From Lyophyllum atratum (lineage: Eukaryota > Basidiomycota > Agaricomycetes > Agaricales > Lyophyllaceae): a stretch of DNA of 64,000 nt. The translations under genes and the position numbers were made by a program. Below are positions 56,811-64,000 of the stretch, in pieces. The stretch spans positions 372,001 through 436,000 of the forward strand of contig JACGCN010000033.1 in assembly GCA_014905825.1 (NCBI GenBank). Direction: 5' to 3'. The first letter of the stretch is position 1; each line of letters begins with the position of its first letter. The notes beneath the pieces were generated by a model. That model did no database searches, had not been told where the DNA came from, and was given only the letters and a program-made list of their open reading frames with translations.

Positions 56811-58418
56811 TCATGAAAACCCACGGATACTAGGCACACATACCCCGAGCAGCTGCTCCAAGCGTGGGCCGTAAGGGAAGCGATACGGGAAGGACGTGAG
56901 GACGATCTTCAGCTGGTGCAGGTGCCACTGCGGATATCTTCGTTTCTTCATCTTGCGGAAGAAGCCATCCTGTGCGTAAGAGATCGAAGTAAGCAATGGA
57001 GTTGATTTAAGTGAACGTGAAAGACTAACGATTCCACCCTCTCGTTTCCCACGCGCCGCGTTGCGAGACAGAAGAGTCTCGTCCGAATGCGCCGCGACTT
57101 CCCGGACCAAGAGCTCAAGTCGATGGAGCCTTGGCAGTTCCTCCGCAAGAAGGTCGAGGAGATCCGGCGTCAGCGCGACCGACCCTAAACGCAGCGTCTG
57201 AAGCCGCTCATCACGCGGCCTATCTCGGAACGCATCCAGGATGGCAGCGACGTCGGTCAGGGTGTGGTAGCGCCCGGTGAACGCTAGCGAGGTTATGGTG
57301 GAGGAGAACTGGAGGAGACACGCGAGGGAGGAGGTGAATGGGAAGCGGTTGGAGCTGAGGTCGAGGCTGCGTAAACGTGGGAGATGTACGCCCGTGAGCG
57401 CGGAGATTACCCAAGTGTCTATTAATACGAGGTCAGGGGTCATCCCGGGACCGCTGTACTGCGTCGCACGGAAGGAGAGGGAGCGAAGTGTCGAGCTTTG
57501 GCGATTAAGGAATTTGGTAAGGCCATAGGGTTTACCAAGGTGGGGTGCCTCGATTGGGATTCCGAGCGTGAGATGTTCGAGCTGTGGTAGGCGTTCAAGG
57601 GTATGGAATAGAGGGGAGAAGTCCAGAGGCTCCCATGCCTGGATGGTAAGTTTGCGGAGCGATGACTTGAAGCGAGTCACCGCGGGCGCTAAATGGTCAA
57701 TCATGATCTGAACATGATTTGACGCGATGGCGAAGTGATCAATGCGGATAACCAGGTCGAGCTCTTCGAGGTTGCACGGCATGCAGGTGGGCGCAAGTAA
57801 CTTCGCAATGTTCTCGAGGGAAATGTCGAGTGCGAGTTTGCGGAGATTGGGTTGGAAAACAGCAGCGAGGAGGGGGACAGGAGATTCAGGGACGGCTTGG
57901 AGACCACACCACATGATATGGTAGTCGGTAACGTTTGGGAGGCCCGCAAATACATCGAGCATCGCATGTATAACGTCTTCCGCTGTCCTGAGCTTTTGCA
58001 CCACGCGTAATTTGTCGCGACCGAGGGACATGTGTGGTTCCAAAATTTGATTCGCGAATGCTGTGAGCCTCAGGCGTAACGACCGTTGCACGAGGGGCAA
58101 GTCTCGTTTACGATCGCGAATTTGCTTCAAGAAAACTGGATAGACATGGAGTACTCGTACTCTTCTCGCCACCACCGGATCTCTTCAACCAAGACTTATC
58201 AGCAAACGTCTCCCACAGCTATATTTAGAACGGACTCACTTGAGACGAACGATGTTCCTCAGCATCTTATTATCCAGAAAGGTAAAACTCATTTGACGAT
58301 ACCGACAGTCCATGGCAAGGTCGTAGAAGGTGCTGTTGACGCTGATAAGCCCCTCCAGAGACGATGCGGGGATGAACTGCGCGATGTGCAGCCATATCTC
58401 GTGCGGGAGGTCAAGCAT
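56811..58418 (-). CDS. F-box protein with leucine-rich C-terminal part
   Basis: F-box proteins bring substrates to SCF ubiquitin ligases. The N-terminal F-box reads MLDLPHEIWLHIAQFIPASS, LEGLISVNSTFYDLAM (start 58418). A first intron (GTGAGT donor) joins RLK to DPVVARRVRVLHVYP; a second of about 63 bp joins KREGGI to DGFFRKMKKRR. Degenerate leucine-rich repeats follow: LRKLALDISLENIAKLL, LRKLTIQAWEPLDF, LEHLTLGIPIEAPHL, LRSLDLSSNRFPF, LQTLRLGSVALTPDLL. About 490 residues. Such proteins form large expanded families in mushrooms, and targets are not predictable. Confidence 0.85.
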
Positions 58419-59315
58419 TGTTGAGGTAAGAGGGAAAAGCAGCGATAGGTGTGGTTTGCTGGCTCAAGATAGTCATCTGGCAGCAACGTTGACACTAGGC
58501 ATGACAGCAGAAAACTGTGAAGAGCGGCGTCCGTGACCGCCGACACAACGCCGACAACGTTGGAAGGGTGCATTACATAAGCGTTGATGGTCGTTTTTGG
58601 GTAAATTTGAGGATGCTCAGCATGATGCATGACTTCTAGCTTCTTCCAGCCCCTTCTCCGACGCCGATGTTTGGGGAATTAATTGCGTTCATGTCGCTAC
58701 TCGCACGGATCCAGCCTTAATTGTCGTTCCTGCATTAAGCGTCGGCAACAACGGAACGGTAAATGGAAACAATATTGACGACGGGCGCCTGCAGACGCCT
58801 ACCTTGTCTGAGTACGGTTGGCGGAAAGTCCACGGTCAAATTTTCGCACGTCACGTTCACATCACTTGATATTTGCTATCTTATCTTGTGTCGACCATCC
58901 CCAGCTCTCGTTTATCTTCGCCTTTTGGCCTACCCTACACCGCTTCATGTTCCTGGAAGACGGCGCTCGGATACTCGATAGCAAACATCGCTTGCCACCT
59001 GTCTTGGCTTCATCACGGTCGAAGCACGGCCGAAGACGTACAGTGATTGACACAGCAATCACCGCATGCTGCAAGCATGCTGCAGGGTGCCGGTTCTCCA
59101 CCACTTTTTCTCCTAATACACGTACTTGTGAGATGTAATGTATCAAAATTTGCAGGTACAAAGCTACCTCATGTTGACAGACAAACTCTTGTCGCGTCTC
59201 TGGTCGTTCCGGTGCTGTATAAAAGGTACCTTCTCTCAGCGCGATCTCCAGCTTCCTGCCGCTATCCTATTTATCATTTTTTCTTTTCTGTCTACGCAGG
59301 CCCGCTACCATCCCG
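58419..59315. other. Divergent promoter region of F-box and alpha-kinase genes
   Basis: No gene. Contains the TATA box of the alpha-kinase gene. Confidence 0.4.
59218..59225 (+). promoter_or_regulatory. TATA box (TATAAAAG)
   Basis: 91 bp upstream of the alpha-kinase ATG at 59316. Confidence 0.55.
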
Positions 59316-61698
59316 ATGGCAATGCGTTCTCGCTGCCAGACAGCTTCGGGCGATGGTTGTGGCCGTACCTTTCCCAATAAGGATTCTGCCGGCCTCTGCA
59401 GGAAGTGCTCGTTGTTGTCGAGCCTTGAAGTTGGCACGGAGCCATTCGAGACCACCAATGTATGTATTGAGATTACACTCTTCTGAAAATGTATTCATCA
59501 CTTTTAGGGCTACCCGCAATGCAAAGGGTGCGGAGGAACATGGAGGTACTTCAGAGGCAGCCTCTGCGACGACTGCGGAAAGGAGAATCAAGGTTCGACA
59601 CTATCTCATGTAGTTTCCCGTGCGACCGGTTGATTTTTTTCCAGCTCCTGAGCCTCAGGCAGCCGCGCAGTCCATCGGTCTTCTATCTACGCAGGCTGTC
59701 GAAGCCGCTAAAGCAGCACGTGCCCATGCGATGGACGCTCGGGTCACCAAGAAGAAGACAAATCCTCTGCACACAACGGCTGCATTGAACAGTGCACGTG
59801 CAAGTGTAAGCACCACGGCTGCGAGTGATAAAATCCAAGTCTCGGTAGAAGTCCGTGTCAAAGATGTGTCAAAGCGGTCTTCCATGTCTACTGACCCAAC
59901 GTTTGGGAGATGGGGAAGACCATGGGCCAAGGATGATTATCTTTCTGGTATGATTCATTTCTTGTCCTATGTGAGGTGCATTTCTGACGAGTATTCGGTT
60001 TGTAGAAGTCCTCGATGATTCTTTGAAATGCGCGAATTCGGTTTGGGAGAAGGAGAAGCCAGTTAGCCTTATCAGGTGTGTTGTCATACATCTATCACGG
60101 TGCCAGTGCGTATACTCATACCGACACATGATCATTGTTCAGACAAGAGGTTGAGTTTCGCTTTGCAAACAATAAGGTGTTTCTTCCTGGGACGCAGAAC
60201 GCTACAGTTGGTGAGACGTATACGAGGTATATGACCGGCGAACACGCAGTGTTCTATCAATCGAGTGATGCACGTGCAAAGGCAGCCAAGGGGCCCACCC
60301 TCTTTTTAGAGCTGTACATCAACAAGGTCGCAGTATGTTTTTCGAACTTATCATGGTCGTTAAAATGATTGACGAACCTCTACTAGTACGATAAAAGAGT
60401 GCAAGCGATCCAAGGATCAGACGGTGACGAAGAAGTCGAGGTTGGAACACGAAAGCGGCGTCTCGATAGCTACCTTGGTTCCACGGAGTCGACAGCTCTG
60501 TCTTCAGGCACCATGTCACGGGCTGGAAAGAAGGCACGCACAGACTACTCACGTACGCCTGTCATGGAGTTCATCATTGACGGACCTTTTTCAACCCACT
60601 CATTCTCTAGAGCTTTCCTCACGTTTTGTCCGCCCAGTGCTTCCCAAACGCGGCATCTCCGATGATCAGTATTCAATGGTCAAGTTCATCCGTGCAGAAG
60701 CTTCTTACGTAGCGGACACATCTGAGATCGAAATCGTTTGGCCCAGCATTGAAGGCAGCGGCATCATTCAAACTGCCCATCTTTCAACAACTCCTTTCGC
60801 AGACGGGGAAACAAAGCAGGTATACAAGGTATTGTTACATCACCCTAATGTGTTTTGGATGCTATATTTATTCACTATCATCAGCTTATGATCGAGGGTA
60901 AACTCTTCGTTGCGAAGCGATTCTTTGAAGCGGGAACGGGATCTCTGGACGCCGTCAATGATAACGCCAATTTACTGAAGCAGGAACTGATTCGACTTAA
61001 GCAGATGCAGTGGTTTTGGAATCAGTTCCGGACACTTGCCAAGGACAAAGATGTCGACATCTGCCAAGGTAAGTCATATTTTGGCTTTGTGACTCGGAGT
61101 ATGGTAACGAAGCCTGTCCAGACATTCAGGTCTCTGAAGGGTTTCTTATCAGAGAGCAAGGAGTATCCAGCCCTGCATCCGGTGACTTAGCGGGACTGGA
61201 ACCAGTGGTTTGGCTTGTAGAACCTCGTCGAACTACTTCTTTGGTCAAGTTCAGCGGAACTCTTTGCCATCCTAAACAGGACAACAAGATGGGTAAAACG
61301 ATCACGGCGTTCGCCCATTTTGTCTATGAAATTAGCGGCAAAACACTGGTATTTGCGGATATTCAAGGTATGCCGCCCATACACACATAGTCCTCTGTTG
61401 CATCACTGATACCATGCGTCTACCAGGTTCACCGACATCGCAGAATAATCGTGACGGCATTGTCCTTTTTGATCTAATGACACATTCAGTCGACGGGTAA
61501 GCACTTCACGAAATTGAACAACCTTTCTCGCAAGCTCAAACAAGTATATCCAGTTCCAGCGGTGCCGGCGACTTCGGAGCTAAAGGAATCTCAACCTTCC
61601 TCGATCAACATAAATGCGATTTTATGTGTCATGGTCTAGGCTTACCTTCTTTGGAGCGGGACAAGGACGACAATTCTGATCCATCATCTCCTTCATAG
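59316..61698 (+). CDS. Alpha-type protein kinase with N-terminal cysteine-rich segment
   Basis: Alpha-kinases (myosin heavy chain kinase / eEF2 kinase type) are atypical Ser/Thr kinases, expanded in mushrooms. The start MAMRSRCQTASGDGCGRTF is at 59316. An N-terminal zinc-ribbon-like part shows C-x(4)-type pairs: GLCRKCSLL, QCKGCGGTW and LCDDCGKEN. An Ala/Lys-rich linker with a basic segment (VTKKKTNP) and GTRKRRLDSY follows. The kinase domain runs from RGISDDQYSMVKFIRAEAS to the end: FVAKRFFEAG (catalytic-Lys region), PVVWLVEPRRTTSLVKFSG, FAHFVYEISGKTLVFADIQG and VLFDLMTHS, then GAGDFGAKGISTFLDQHKCD and MCHGLGLPS. The H-x-C...C motif binds structural zinc. About eleven introns. No membrane or WD40 domain. 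All recognised core motifs are present. Confidence 0.9.
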
Positions 61699-62218
61699 AG
61701 AGAAGAGTGCTCCCAACCTTCTACTCCTCACATCTATACCCATTCACCTTGTCCTTGTCTCTACATCTCCACATCTCCAAATCGCGCAGCATCCGTCGCA
61801 GCCTTTCATTAACGTAATTTTCTATAATCCATATTCCTTGTCTATCTACACTACTTATCAATCGTTACTACTACTAGCCACGCTCTTTAATGTTACCACA
61901 TTCCTTCACCTTATGTTGACGCGATAACTACTTCACAAACCCGCAGTACACATGTACCCACCAGAGAGTGTGAAAACAACCACGAAACATTTGCAGAATC
62001 CCTGGCCAATTTGGCAAGACAGCAGTTACAGGTAGCGTGTATATACGGGTTACGTACTAGTAGTAAGAAAGAGACACATGAGCGGGGAACGCAAGCACTG
62101 ACGTTTGTGTTCTGTGTGGTGTTGTTGAATCTTAGAGCGGATAGCACTGCCTGCTCCTTTAGGCTACTCGGTCAGATAGTAGGAACATTGTGTACTATTG
62201 GGCCTCTCAAAATGTCTT
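61699..62218. other. Intergenic region
   Basis: 3' flank of the alpha-kinase gene, C/T-rich at first. No gene seen. Confidence 0.4.
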
Positions 62219-62858
62219 CTCCAAGTTCAAAAGTGTCAGCCCACTCTCCCCTTAAATTAGTGTGACTAACTAGAAATTTTTGACCGCTCTTAGAGTGTTG
62301 CAATGTATTTTAAATAATGCCCTACATGCTTTCCTGGTGTTTTAACACAGAAACACCCTTCCAGGGCGGTCGGAAAGGTCTCTCCAAACTCTAACAAGGT
62401 CAGCCCACCCTCCCCCTACCCCTCTTCGACTCACTAGAATTTTTTGACCGCTCTTAGAGTGTTGCAATGTATTTTGAATGATGCCCCACATGCTTACCTG
62501 GTGTTTTAACACAGAAACACCCATCCTGGGCGGTCGGAAAGGTCTCTCCAAACTCTAACAAGGTCAGCCCACCCTCCCCCTACCCCTCTTCGACTCACTA
62601 GAATTTTTTGACCGCTCTTAGAGTGTTGCAATGTATTTTGAATGATGCCCTACATGCTTACCTGGTGTTTTAACACAGAAACACCCATCCTGGGCGGTCA
62701 AAAGGGCCTCTCCAAACCCTCACAAGTTTATCCCACCCTCCCCTTACCTAGATATGACTCACTAACAGTTTCTGACCGCTCTTAGAGTGCTGCAATGTAT
62801 TTTGAATAATGCCCTACATGCTTTCCTGGTGTTTATGGGCGGTCAGAAAGGTCTCTAA
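62219..62858. repeat. Tandem satellite, four units of about 164 bp with internal inverted repeats
   Basis: Unit starts (TCAGCCCAC or equivalent) fall at 62236, 62401, 62564 and about 62728, giving periods of 165, 163 and 164 bp. Every unit holds GACCGCTCTTAGAGTG, AATGTATTTT, GCCC(T/C)ACATGCTT and GGGCGGTC(G/A)GAAAGG. In the last unit TTTCTGACCGC (62769-62779) and GCGGTCAGAAA (62839-62849) are exact inverted repeats, MITE-like. That unit lacks about 20 bp (the TAACACAGAAACACC segment). Confidence 0.9.
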
Positions 62859-62984
62859 CTTTGAATAGCATGTCAGAATTCCCAACTTTCTTGACATCCA
62901 TGTTTCGACTTCTGCCGCCTGCGTCCGTTGGTGGCAAATGCGTATTCAGAGGACAGCAGAGTGAACTTCAAGTCAAGACTCTTA

Positions 62985-64000
62985 CTAATCTAATCTAAGT
63001 AGTAGCTGGGCAAAGATTGCCCATCCCGACAGCGGTAACAATATAGGAGATCCAATCGCCTCATATGCGTCTTGGGCCTGAAACGCAAACTCGTCGTCCA
63101 CCCAGCGCATCGCATCCTCGCGTGAGACGGGAATCTCAGCTCGCAAGGCGTCAATCGTGGTCTGATCGACAGCAATCCTGCAATCCTCTCCTCCTAAAGA
63201 CTGCGGAACAGTAAATGCCTGATGAGGCGTAGTTCCTGAGGCATTCGATTTCTGGAACTGAGAGCGAATGCGATGGTTGTTCCAATACTCGACAAAGGCG
63301 TCAAGTTGGACCTGTAAGATACGGGGCCACAGCCACTTGAAAAGGTTCCTGAAATAAAGGTAAGAAACATCTAAATCTAATTCTGCGATATCTACCGACA
63401 TATGGAGCTCATAATTGGGATTGTATATTCCATCGTGTAGTCCACTTCGGACAATGTCGCCGAAGTTGCGCCCGGTTGTCTTCTGGAACCAGTGCCAGCA
63501 GCCTTCAATCGTGGTGTTATGAACACTTCTCACTTGGAGCATTGGTGGGTAGGAGGCAATATCTATTTCTGGAGCGTAGGTAGTTCTGTGAGATGAACAG
63601 ATTACGGATCAGTACGGTAAAAGGCAGTGTTGCAGATGATACGCACCGTAACGCCGTCTGATTTGCAAATAAAAAGCCAACTTCGCTTCCCTTATCTACG
63701 ACACTTGTTATAGGTATAGCTGAGAGAAAGGCGGTCAATGTTGATGTCAAGGGAGAGAATAACGCGATGTATACCAAGATACTTCTCCACACAATCGAGG
63801 TGAACATGCCCTATAGTCGTTGCAAGACGATTATTGGGGACGGTGACTAGATGCTTGAAGAAGCTTGTCCATTGATCCTTGATACCATAGATGGGTAATG
63901 ACACATCACCCATCTTCAGCGCCTGCGAATTGAGCTTATCGTGTCCGTCCGAATGTTCCTGATGGAAAGGACCGAGGGCCGAAAGTGGCTTGCGTGGAAT
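62985..64000 (-). CDS. Integrase-core (DDE) protein, 3' part, cut by right edge
   Basis: This is an RNase H-fold integrase/transposase domain of the kind annotated in mushrooms as integrase-core proteins. From the right edge it reads KPLSALGPFHQEHSDGHDKL, MGDVSLPIYGIKDQWTSFF, TVPNNRLATTIGHVHLDCVE, an intron (GTATAC donor) to AIPITSVVDKGSEVGFLFAN, another to TTYAPEIDIASYPPM, and LQVRSVHNTTIEGCWHWFQK, then LVQLDAFVEYWNNHRIRSQ-like text and SLGGEDCRIAVDQTTIDALR. The DDE-type residues are likely in SDGHDKL, VVDKGSE and TTIEGCW. It stops at 62985. The N-terminus lies beyond 64000. Such genes are often transposon-derived but can be host genes; no element end is seen. Confidence 0.8.

Noticed and set aside
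62219..62858. CRISPR-like array
   Set aside because: Units are tandem with no variable spacers, and the organism is a eukaryote.

Overview
The window is nuclear DNA of a filamentous fungus, most likely a mushroom-forming basidiomycete (Agaricomycetes). Most genes are split by many 45-80 bp introns with GT-AG or a few GC-AG borders and CTAAC/CTGAC-like branch points. The gene families also fit: DUF6589, a Kre9/Knh1-like GPI protein, an alpha-kinase with an N-terminal Cys-rich segment, GH35, an integrase-core gene, and a tRNA-Pro with an intron. No bacterial-type operons are present. Coding calls were made by hand-splicing the sequence, so exon borders are predictions.

Left part (1-16.9 kb). 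The 5' end of a BCS1-like AAA ATPase runs off the left edge. A gene-empty 4.9 kb stretch follows, with only weak traces of decayed repeats. Next come SYS1 (Golgi membrane protein), a membrane-anchored dipeptidyl peptidase IV, an ETT1/Nro1-family protein, another gene-empty 2.9 kb, and an SLC25 mitochondrial carrier that appears to use two GC-AG introns.

Middle left (17.5-29 kb). A Kre9-like GPI-anchored surface protein carries three DNA-level tandem copies of its whole ectodomain, introns and signal-peptide remnants included. An intron-bearing tRNA-Pro(CGG) follows. STT3 is divergent with a polysaccharide deacetylase. A carboxylesterase and a small NTF2/SnoaL-fold protein complete the block.

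Mobile region (29.8-37.85 kb). This is the most unusual part. A 5,828 bp element (32013-37840) is bounded by a perfect 9 bp direct repeat (GCATTGTGG), both ends begin TAGTCT, and a 33 bp subterminal inverted motif lies near each end. It carries two convergent genes, a DUF6589 protein and a RecQ-like helicase, with 42 bp between their stop codons. To its left lies a 2,209 bp truncated, apparently near-identical, inverted copy of the helicase end. I read this as a recently active two-gene DNA transposon whose superfamily I cannot name.

Right part (38-64 kb). ABP1 (actin binding, two SH3 domains) starts only 230 bp from the element. After it come a secreted sorbosone/glucose dehydrogenase-like protein, three paralogous small secreted proteins in one orientation, a large secreted GH35 beta-galactosidase, MPDU1 (dolichol-sugar use, functionally linked to STT3), an unrecognised Ser/Thr-rich protein, an F-box protein, an alpha-kinase, a 164 bp tandem satellite with internal inverted repeats, and the 3' part of an integrase-core gene cut by the right edge.

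Overall this is a normal gene-dense chromosome arm: secretory-pathway and N-glycosylation genes (SYS1, STT3, MPDU1), secreted enzymes and surface proteins, broken up by repeat islands at about 1-5.6, 12.6-15.4, 29.8-37.8 and 62-64 kb.
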